This document shows positions 14,701-26,700 of a stretch of DNA of 64,000 nucleotides, one piece after another. The stretch covers positions 17,587,154 through 17,651,153 of the forward strand of contig NC_049980.1 of assembly GCF_000003815.2 (NCBI RefSeq), written 5' to 3'. Position numbers and translations under genes: made by a program. Origin of the DNA: Branchiostoma floridae (Eukaryota > Chordata > Leptocardii > Amphioxiformes > Branchiostomatidae). Each line of letters starts with the position of its first letter. Positions within the stretch are counted from its first letter, which is position 1. The notes beneath the pieces were generated by a model. That model had not been told where the DNA came from. It ran no database searches and was given only the letters and a program-made list of their open reading frames with translations.

Positions 14701-17700
14701 CGAGACTTTTCTTGTGAGTACCACATTAGCATAATGGGTGAATCTGCAGCTGACGGACGGCGAAGTATCAAAGGATACAAGACGAAAGATCAAAGAAATA
14801 TGACGATACCTGTCTCTTCAGAACATATCAACTGTAGAACATTTAAAACTTTTTNNNNNNNNNNNNNNNNNNNNNNNNNNNNNNNNNNNNNNNNNNNNNN
14901 NNNNNNNNNNNNNNNNNNNNNNNNNNNNNNNNNNNNNNNNNNNNNNNNNNNNNNTGCAGTACATGTACAGTACTGTATTATGTCATTTTATGTGAATAAA
15001 GATCAGTGGGTACTAAAACTATGCGTAAGTTATTGCTTGTGGTCAATTGATTAGCATATTCTCTATAGTGGCCACCTCTCTATAGTGGCCAATTTTGACC
15101 AGTCCCTTGAGTGGCCGTTATAGACAGGTTTGACTGTAGAAAAAAAATAGGACAACTTCTACACCAGTCCTGTTCTCAGAAATACTGGGGGTAACTATTA
15201 TTTTCACTGTGTGACTCACCTCTAGCTTATTAAGATCTGAACATGTCCCACGGGCTACTGTGACAGGCAGAGTCACAGACACTGTAACTGTACTGTTCTC
15301 AATGTCATCTTTGAATGGGTAGATGAGGCCAGGTGAAATAGCTCCCATCCAACTAGAATCAATGACTGCCCAAGAATCTTGCTGGGCTCCATTTCCTAAT
15401 GAGTTTGAAGACAGGACAATTCTTCTGAATCAACATTTTTAATATGTACCATCTATACTGTATATCATCCACCAGTAAGTCAATCAAAGAATCAGCAATC
15501 ATAATGCCTTTGGTCACATGAAAATTCTTCTGATAATCATTTTCATCCATTATGATTTATTGAAACTGTGGCAGACATTTCAAAATTATCACAGAATGTA
15601 AGAACTCAATTCTCAAAAGATAATTTCAGGAAGGATCATCCAGACAATGCATATACTTTTGCATGATGGTTGAAACCATCATGGGGCATTCATGTCAAAC
15701 CCTATCTTCAACATTGAAAGTAACTATCATTATGGTTCAGATACCAATTCAGCAACATTTTAAATAAAAGAACATTTTAAAATGTGCATTTCACCAAAAC
15801 AATAACACAGGTGTACAATCATTATGGCTGTACATTACTTATTTTCTTATTTTACCTCTAATCTCAAGTTGAAATGTAGGTGTACTAGCTGAGATGTCAC
15901 ACGCAGGTTTTGCACACGCTACACGAAAGTCCAAAGTCAGGGTGGTCTTGACACCAGCCCATAACTTAGAGGGTCCAGATACAGTCAGGCCTGTCACTGC
16001 AAAGACATCTGCAAGAGAAAGAAGCTATTGTCAGAAAGTTTTTAGACAGAAATGAATTATTACACACCATTTACTTTGTGGAAGATTTTCACTTGAATCT
16101 TAAGATACTCAATAGACACTGAAAATGACAGCAAACGAATCACATTTTCTGATGAAACTAAATTAATTAAATCCTCTTGATTAACATCATCTTTTTATCA
16201 CACAATCAATTAAGCATGTGATGTCATTTGATGTCTGAAGATATAATACTTTTTCCAGCCAGGCTGCCCAGGCTGATTTAAAAGACAGGTTGCACCATCA
16301 ACATTTCAGGTTGCCCAACTTCCAAGTTAATAATTACATTTTTTTTTCAAATCAGCTACTAAAGCCATTATCTTTTCTTCCAGTTACATGTAACTACGTA
16401 ATGATATGTCTTTTATCTTATTAAGAAATAAATACAAAAGGTTATGCACATAAAAGGTGGGGGGAAAGTGGTGTTCCAACTGCAAAATTTCAGATTGTGA
16501 ACTATGCTACCTGGTATTAAGGTTAAGTTGTGCCACGGAAAATGTGTCTGTATTTGAAAGTGTGCAAGTGGGTAATACATGTATATAGAGCACTGCAATG
16601 TATTTTGAGGTCAATATTCATGGATAGAGGCTTCCTTGAATATTGATAACTCTACGTTCAACATTGACCTTAGAGTTTATCTGCAAGGTATACTATAGTT
16701 CAAAGTAGCAAATGTCATATTTATCATGTATCTCCATACCTGACTGACTACACTGAATCAGCGCCGGAACAACTGCTATGTTGTCAGCTCTGTCTGGGTC
16801 CTGCAGTGCCTTCTGGGAATCAGCGACCAGGATGGCGTACACACTCCCACAGTACTTGGGGTCAGCTGGTACAGAGATGGTCCCTGTCCGCTCAATGTCA
16901 TGTGTTACAGGCCCTTCTCCACCCCGGACATGGTAGCCATTTATCACCAGGCCAATGCCTGATTCGATCCTAGTGTTGGCTTCCATTTCCTGTGAAACAA
17001 AATCACCTGCTGGTTATCTGGAATAAAATTAGCGCATGAAAACAATGTACTTTTTGCTACAAACTCCATATGTTGGCTTACTCTAACTTCAAAGTGAAAG
17101 TAAGTTATTGAAAATGATCCTGAAAAATAGTAGCTCTTCATTATTGAGAATGGAAGTGTATCTAATCCAACAGTCAGAAAATGAACAATGCTGGCTGATG
17201 ATGCTATAAGAGATCAGATCCGCATGTGGTAGCCAACACCAGTCTTGTTGAAACAAACCATCCATGGTAAAGACACCAAAAGGACTTAAGAACTAGTAAC
17301 CAGAAAAAACAGCACCTTGTTAAATTAACATCTGCACACATTCCCAGCCTCCTGCAGTTATTCAAGGCCCTGCCCTCAGTAACCTAACTCAATCAATCAT
17401 TGAGTTTTTTTTAACTGGTGTTCAAATCTATTTCCTTCCAGCTTTCAGTACCTGACTCATGGACCAGTACAACTTTGCAGCATATGATGGATTGACTTCT
17501 CCCACGTTGACCTGCTGTGCGCTGGAGCCGACCGTAACGTCTACCTCTGCACTGATGACAACCTGAGCATCATTGGCGAGAAACACAGGAGGGTCCAAAC
17601 TGAAGGCTGTCACCACTGCATCTTGGTATTCTGTTGGAAGGCAACATCATAGAAGCAAATGAATTCAATTTGACTATTTTACATAAATTGATGAAAGCTT

Positions 17701-20700
17701 GAGTCATATTCATCAATAACTTTTTTTTTACAACAAATTAATACGTCCAACCTCTGCAAGACAGGGAACAATGGACGCTAAACCAGATAGTGAGTGTGAG
17801 TGAAATTATTTGTCACCAAATGTCACCTACAAAATCTTTCCAAAAGCCTTTTAGCAACCACGAAAAGTGGTTAGATATATAGATGCCTACTAGACAAATC
17901 TATGCAATGAAAAAGTTTAGTGATGATATTACAATATCAGTTGTGTGTGTATGAGGCAAGGTGTATACTCAGTCTACTGATTGGTGAACTAAGTAGTAAA
18001 GGCTTAGCATTCAGTGTGATTGTTAAGATATATACATAAGAAAAAATTATACATGTAGTCTAATAATATATAGAATTACCGCTAGTTCCTGTTGTGCTGT
18101 GAACTAGTCTGTTGTCCATGTCAACAGCAAAATCATTTCCCACATCATCTGACACCCCAGCTGGCGGCACCACCTTCACCATGAAGTATTCCTGCATATT
18201 GGCTTGATTTGCTGGGAGACGAACTCTAACCTTTACCCCCTTCAACGACCTACTGCTCCCTGGTTGTAGAGGAAGGTAGGCCTCAGGAGGGTACCACAGT
18301 ACTGCAGTGGAGACCTGTTGTTGAAAACAAGGTTTTGAATTAATGTATGAAATAAAAAGTTTTGATGGATATGTATGATTAAATGATGATTCAGAATACA
18401 GTATTAAATATGATTTCGATCGAAGTCAATTTTGAGATTGCACACTTATTCAACACCAAAAAAAAAATTTTCAACTGAGCAGCCTTGACAAAACAAGGCG
18501 GCAGGCGGCGATTTTAGCCGCCTACTTACATTTTTCTAGCCGGCTACTTTGGGGTAGAATTTCAAAAAATAAAAGTTTAAGTCCAGTGCTCCCCGTTACA
18601 AAATCCCCCAGCAATTTGTTTTGATAAACCTCTGGCAGTTTTCTGATAGTTGGCCCCCGGGTTAGGGGTCACAGCGGGGAAGCTATGCTGATTTTTTTTG
18701 AAATTCAGGATTTTTTTAATTTGTCAATTCAAAGTTTAAAGATAACAATAAAAGTTACCCAAAATACACCCCCAAACCATATTTAGGGGTCTAAATTTAA
18801 AAATTTTCCCAGTCCCCCCAGACCCCCCTACGGAATGGGGGGACACCCCCCTCCCGTACCTACCCCCGCTCGCCACTTCGTGGCTCGCCGCAAGCCGCTA
18901 CGCGCCTTGCCTGCTACTTTCATATATTAGCCCCCTACTTTAAAAGTTTGTGACAAGGCTGACTGAGCCCATGCTACAATACACCTCCTGTGTACATCAT
19001 GCATATGAATTATGATGATGTTTCTACCTTGAAAGGTGTGGCTGTTGGGTCCATCTCCTCATTGATGTACACTTCCAACTGGAAGTTGTCCTGCTCAGCT
19101 GGAAATGGCTCCATGTGGAAGTTGTGCACTGTGACATCAACAGTCAGGACGACATCAGTGTCCACATACAGCCAATCATTAGGGCCGAGGGACACACTGG
19201 CCTTGGACAGGGCAGCATAATCTGAAAATACACAAAATCACTTGACATTCTTCATCAGGAACATTTATGATAAAACTCACATTCATGCTCAAGTACACCG
19301 TATCATGAATTCAAAAGTCACTGAAACTAATGCGTTTTGTCAATGATCATAGATGACTTTCACAATGTTAGTGTCTAATATCTATCATCAATAACACTTT
19401 TTACCTTTGCCTGAGGTTATGTTTTAGGCGGGTGTTTTAGTCTGTCTGTCTGTGTGTTAACAGCATACATTTATGTAACTCAAGAAGCCTTGAATCAATC
19501 CTGTTGATATTTGGGATGTGGGTAGGGGTCGGGAAAACAAAGGTCAAGTTCGATAATGGGCTTCCTAGTGGCTTGCTAAGGTACTGCAGCGGAACCTCAA
19601 TTTTTATATCTCGTGTTCTGGACATGCTGTGGTCGTGATTTTTGAGTGGTAGATAGCCCTTGGGGCATAGAGTGAGTGTTGTGAGTTTGAGCACCCTAGA
19701 GGCTTTTTTTGGAACTGCAGGCACCAGTTTCCTTTCAAACTATGGATGAAAATAACTGGAGAACATGTTGACGGATCATCATGATTTTTGGTATGTAGAT
19801 AGAATGAGTGAATGACAAACATAATAAGATGCTGATTATGCAATAATATACTGCTTTCATGACTAAGAAAATTACTGCAGATGTATTATATCAAAAGATA
19901 TTAGAAGTAATTCCATCTGGCAAACTCCTGTTGTCCTTAGGGTTTCATTCACTGGAAGACATTATCATTGGTCAATGTGATTACACACAATGGGCTTATA
20001 CCAGACCACTCAGGGCATGCTCTGACTCTTTTCCAAAAGGTGTGAGGCAGGTTCTTTAAAATTAGTTTAAGTGTGCCTCCCCTTAAACACATGCCCTCCA
20101 TTTAACATCCTATCCATTTAGAATGGCTCTAAAAGAAGCTAATAAAAGTCATTTTCACCTGTGTGAGTGAAGTGAGTAAAGTCGTATTGAGTGCCATTCC
20201 TAAGGGCACAGGATCGATGACATGGTAGGACTTGAACCCTGGACCTTAAGGTCATCCTATCCCACTTTAAACAGTAACTTGATTGATTGATTGATTTTAT
20301 TTTGCACTTTAAAAAATGATAACATACAGCAAATTAAAGAAACCAACAGAACATGCAAGGGGGGGGAGCCGTGTCACCAGGCTTATACAAACTCTTTCCC
20401 CGTCAAAATTTAAAAATCACAATTAAATGGGTATGAAGATTATACATCAAACAATAATAAACCAAGTGAAAATAATATAACCCTGTGATCATCATAACAT
20501 TGCAATTGATCTAACGATGAAAAACTGGAACTAGACAAAACTAAACATCATCTACAGATCATAAAGAAATAAGGCAAAATCATAAATATTTTAGGAGATA
20601 GGCAGTTTGCAACTTTTCTTATGATACCAATATTCTTAGAAATTTTCTTACAAATGATGTCAATGTGAAACTACCACATTGAACTTGATTACTTGAATGT

Positions 20701-23700
20701 AAACTTCTATGTATATATCTCACCTCCTTCACAGATAACCTTGGCTGGTTGAGCATGTTCTACATCAAGGACAACATCAGCAGCTGGAAATGACAAAGAT
20801 ACTGTTGCATCCTAGAATGTCGTCTATCCTAAAAGCGCTTTTAGGATAGAAGCGTTTTTAGGATAGACCGGCATCCAAAATGTGCTTCTATCCTAAAAGC
20901 GCTTCTGAGATATCCAGAACACGTTGCAAGCGAGGAGCGCATTCTGGATATCCTGAATGCGCTTCTATCGGAGCGCATGATAAGCCGACGTGTTTATCCA
21001 GAACGTTCACTTGTGGGAGGAGCTTAGTGTCTTAGGAGGCGGAGACTATTTTGCATGTGATTTTTCGTAGTCAAAAGGCCGCCATCTTTTTTCTCCTCAC
21101 GCGGTCGCTTCCGGGTTTGATTGTGATAGAAGATCGCATATACTTACACCAAATTAACGTAGTTTACACAAACCAAATCATTTTGGGGGACTACGTGGGC
21201 CGGTCTAACCCTCACATAATCACGTAAATTCTAGGTTCAGCGGTTGCTTTATAACCTGCGGATTTCGATCACGTAGATTACGGCAGGTGTCGCGAGGTTG
21301 AAATAAATATGGAAACTTTGGTGTAAACAATCACTGGAAGTGACCGCTGCCATTTTCTCGCGACGTGTTGAATGCATGGACCCCACACACCGAGGTAGTA
21401 TCGCTATCTCCGGTTCGATAGTTCGAAACAACCAGAAGCTGAAAGTCAGCAAACCATTGACAAAGTCACCCTGCACAGGAGAAGACAGATGTCGGCCTCC
21501 TTCGACAGGAGCGCATTCAGGATATCCAGAATGCGCTCCTTCGCTTGCGACGTGTTCTGGATATCCTAGAAGCGCTTTTAGGATAGAACTATTAGAAGCA
21601 CATTTTATCCCAGACTGAGCGCTTTTTATAGCATAGACGACAATCTACCATTCTTGTGAGACGAACATCTGCTTCTATCCAAGAAGCGCTTTTGCGATAG
21701 AATACAACCTGGGAACTGAATGGCTTGGGGAATTGATCAATGTGCAGCTGGACGTTTTCATTGACTGTTATGTTTTATGGTACATTTTGTAGTACTTTTT
21801 ATGGTACATTTTGTAGTACATCTTGAGATACACTATTGAGAAGTACTTTCTGTATTTTACTTGCACAATTAGATGGATACAAATCATATAGTTGCAATCA
21901 AAAGGACAAATTAGTGTTTATTCTGCATGGAATCAAGTTTGGTAAATTTCCCATTATCTGTGTAGACTGTATACATATCGTATTCAGCAGTGAACAATTA
22001 CCTCTGTGCATTAACTTACAATAAAGATAACTTTTATTATAAGATTTGTCATCTTTTCTTAGCCTAATAAATAGATTTATCCATGAAGGAGAAATAAAAG
22101 TTACTATACAGTACGACAGGGCTTTGAGAAATTTTATCACCAACTAAAATGACTGTTGCAGATGTATATCATATCATCCAGTTCCTCCGTGCTTTTATTT
22201 CAGAAACAAGATGTCTTGGATAAATGACTGGGCCAATATCATTTCAAAAGTTTAATAAATCTTCAAAACGGTATGAAACTGTTCAGGTTAAACTAGATAG
22301 TTGAACATTTGTCAACAAGACAGCGATGAAAATACAATTGTACAACATACTTTCAACATACCCGCAGCTCCTCCTGCGTCAAAGTTTAACTCGATCTAGT
22401 CTACTCTGAAAATGCTCTGAACATCAACACAAGGACACTCTTTCCAGATGAATGAGCATTTTGCTTCATGAAATCTAACTTGTGAAACATGTACACAAAA
22501 ATATTGTGTGTAACAATATAAAATATCGATCATTAGTAAAACTATAAGCTCATGTGTGTAAGGATTATAAGCTCATAACTGCACTTTTTATGTGCACGTT
22601 TCTGATTGACATCAAGAACTAAAAATGAAGTCAACATCTTTCATGTGTGGGTGAAATTTTCCAAATATGGAAACCTGGGCGTAAACAATCACCGCTTGCG
22701 GTCCCGTCAATCACCATGATTGACGGCGACAAAGAAGCGCGTCTGGGATATCCAGAATGCGCTCTCCTTTAGAGCGCTTTTGGGATAGAAGCACATTTAG
22801 GATGCAGGCCTATCCCAGTAGTGCTTCTATCCTAAAAGCGCTTTTGGGATAGAGCACCTTTGGGATAGTACAGTACCATTTCCTTATAGTGACTGCTGGC
22901 TTCATACTTTCCCTTGCTAACCACGCATTCCCAAGCAAAAGTATTGAGACAGCAGTCACTTATTACGGAGGATGGTACTCAGGCTAGGAAATCACCCGGA
23001 CATACCCTGGGAGCCATGCAGACAGGACCGGGTAAAGCGAGTTTTGTTCGGGGAGCCAAGGCAGTCAGCCCGCCAATCTCACATAAGCGCTCCAGGGGAG
23101 TTTAAGCCCGAAGGAGTTGTAACAGTGGTGTTCATGTACTGCCTATCGTCCTTGCCCAAGGGCACTAGTGCTTTTGTGGCGACAGTGATAGCAGTTGTGA
23201 TTTGTGATCCGGCTGCCCGGGTTCGGCGCGGGTTCGAATCCCGGGAGTCGGGATGTTGTTTCTTTCTGTTCTACTCGCCCCTCTGGTTGTTTCAGAGTTA
23301 ATTGGGCTTAAACTCCCCTGGGCGCTAATAGGAGCTCGGCGGGCCTTACTGTCTTGGGTCACCGAATAAACTGTCCTAGCTGCCCGATCCCGAATGGTTC
23401 CCAGGGTACCTGGACATTGAAATGTTAAATTGCTAAATTAGCGAAAATCCAACTGATGTCAATTTTTTATCAGTAGTAGACATACCATTTAATCAACAGT
23501 ATCAGGATATAGCAGTGGACCTGTACGGTACTTAATCCCTATTTTGTCTTAAAAAAGGGCTTACTGATGTTGTGGATGTGGACAATAAGTCGAGCATGGT
23601 CAGACTGTCCACAGATTCCATCCCTCTCCCTCTGTGTCCAGTCTCCAGACTTTACCGGTACGTCCAGCTGACTCAGGTCCACTAGCCAACCATTCTGGAT

Positions 23701-26700
23701 CTCAGGTGTCTGGTCTTGACTCATCTGTGTGGAAATGCAAGGTTCCAGGTAAAATTTACACGTGGTATTATTTTTATTTACTTAGTTTACGCAAGGAGGT
23801 AGACGTCTAACGTTACATTTGTAGATTCGTTCAACTGCCTTGTCAAGTTGACACTTGAGGCAAAGGACTCACAGATCAGACCAATACAAATAGTACTTAC
23901 TTAGTACATGTGACCTGTTGATGTTGTGATAGGCAGAAGTGTTAAGCTTCATTCGAAGTTTTGGCCGCATGCATGCCCAACATCTTTTCGAGTCAGTGCG
24001 TGAGCCGATGCAACTCTGACAAATGCAAATGAGGATGGCTACCTCGTGTCGGAGCGACACCTATCAAGAGAAGCTTGTACTGCAGCTCTTTGGGACTAAA
24101 TTTAGTACTGCGTGTCTTTACACTCGGTACACCACCTTGGTGAATTTTTTTCTCGCACACAACCTTTTGATAAGCTACTGGTCACTGCTTAAGGAGTAAA
24201 AGACAAGTTTTGCCGATAAATTCGGAGGTCAAAATAGCTGAAAAAATACTATCATGAGTCATGACCCGCTCGCTTTCAATTTCGCTACTAGAAAGACCTA
24301 GCCTCTATAGCAGGCTCTCTAAGGCCTTTTTTTGGCCCATAATACATTTTTGCTGGCCATTTCTTTTTGTACTGGGTCGCTGATTGCTAGCCTTTTTCTG
24401 ACTACCGGCCCTGTGGTTCCTACTGCTATGGAGGCTAAGAAAGACCAAGGAGCTTTTAAAAGCTCGTTGGAAAGACCAAGTCCAATATGTCAATGTGTAT
24501 TAAACACGCCCTGTGTAATTTCTCTGTCAGGTAGAAGAATACATCGTTATGTAACGTTACATGATTATAACGTTACCTGTCGAACGATTTGGTTGCTCGG
24601 AGGATCCGTTCCCTATCAGAATGGTTCAGTCGTTTTGTAGTTTTTACGTGAGAAATGCCTGTCAGTATCTATATATTGTCAATAATAGTTTTCAGTAGTG
24701 ATTTATTTTTAACAATCGCAGTATGTTAATGGATCCATGGTGGCTTTACCCGATGTGTGGCAAAGGACGCAAATTTGGTTACACAACTTATTAACAAGCA
24801 AGCAGTTAAAAGCTTTATCTGTGAACGTTGGTGGCACCTGCATTTCCTTCTATTTGTGTGCTACAACAATTGCAGGCGTCGATATTACTCACCAAGAGTC
24901 TGTCGCTCAACGGGTCCAAAGTCGTGTCTGTCGAAAGGTAGAAGTCAATGCCATAACTTCCGGCAGAGATTGTGCCTTGGTCTGCCTTCACCAGCAGTTC
25001 CACCCGGTTGTATTCTCCATCCGTCAGCACGTCTCCGTCAAGGTGTTTGACGAGTAACTGGCCTTGGATATTCAACAAGAAATTCTTGACAATTGATATG
25101 ATTTCTTCCTTGAATTCCTGAAGTTACATAACAACTGAACAAAAACGGACAAGAAATGCCAATGCAAATTGTTTAACGAAGGGGATTTAACACCAACCGT
25201 TCTTCTTCATTAAAATAAAAAGGGTTTTTAATTTTGTTAACTTGAAAAGATTCCATGTAGAACCATGTTACATTGATTGATATCACGCTATACTGATATT
25301 CAACGATATTCATGATCAGTTACTAACGGCCCCTAGCGGTACCGGAAGGAACAACACTATCAACGTGCCAAGGTCAAACTTATAACTGATGATGAACTTT
25401 ATTGCTCGACATTTGTACATGGCCCAATGTATGGCAACGACTGTTACACAAAGTACAAAATAGGTGTATAGAATAAGACTTAATATCCTAACTAACATAG
25501 CAAGAAGTCTTTGATTAGTGTTACAATCGAGTTGGGCTATACATGAGTTTCATTACTCTTTCTAATAGCAAAGCAGGCTTTGATATATTTGCCTATCTTT
25601 GCATTATGGGAGTTGCGGCATCCAAAGATATATACAAATCTGTCTGTAGCATCGAGTCTCTTGAAATCTGTTGTACTGGATTCGAGAAATGTGAATAGCT
25701 CATTACGTAAAATAGCGTATCTAGAACATTCCATTAAAAAGTGAAATTCATCTTCAATATGCTTTGGACAGAAAGGGCGGAACCTTTGGTCAGGGGCTAC
25801 ATTGTAGTATCTGCCTGTTTCAATATTCAATTTATGGCTACTGATTCTTAACTGCGTAATCGCTTTTCGAATTTCAAAATTATTTATATCATAAAGGTAT
25901 GTTTCTTGTTCATAACATTTTTTTTGTCTTGCTAAGAAAAGACAGTTCTGAATTGTTTTCAATAGAATTAAACCGCTTTTGTATACATGTATCTTGTAGC
26001 CGGAGGCGTAGATGGTTGACAATATAATCTCAGGTTTCATCCATATGTGTCCAAAGCCATTGTAATGTCCTTAAGATGATTAATCCAGTCTTGATTATCA
26101 GTAAGTAGAGTGTTGTATGCATCGCGAAGCAGAGAGTCCTCAGTTAAGTTTACCAAACGGTGTCAGTATTTAATGAGCTGAATTCTAGCAGGTATTATAA
26201 TGGGAAACGTTCCTAACTCTCCTCGCACGCCGTCATTAGATGATTTTGAATGAACACCAAGTAGAAATTTCGGAAAACTTTTGTCAAGTAAGTTATTATC
26301 GAATGAAAAACCATCCTTTTCTACATCAAGCCCAGACGCATGTCTTTGTCTAGTCTTCTTTCAAAATTAATGATATAAGAATGAGTTAGATCAGTGTAAG
26401 TGCTCTTTCGAATCGACAGTGGAATACTATCGTCGATCTGAAGATTCTTCAATAAGAAAGAAAGAGTATTTTTGGAGAAGATATAGGGATGTTATTTGTG
26501 ACAATAGGTTTCAGTGTTTTTGAGGTATGGTCAAAGCATGTTAACTCAGATCCATACATGAGGATAGGTTTGACAAATTTGTCGAAAGATCTTTACCTAC
26601 GCTATGGAAATATTTTCCGAAGATAAAAGTGATTTTAATTTAAAGATAGCTCTCATAGCTTTGGTCTTTAGAAATTTTCTGGCTGTTCTAAATCTACCTG

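Noticed and set aside
23215-23260. tRNA gene
   Set aside because: A B box is present but no A box, acceptor stem or anticodon arm could be drawn; it lies in the loop of a foldback repeat.
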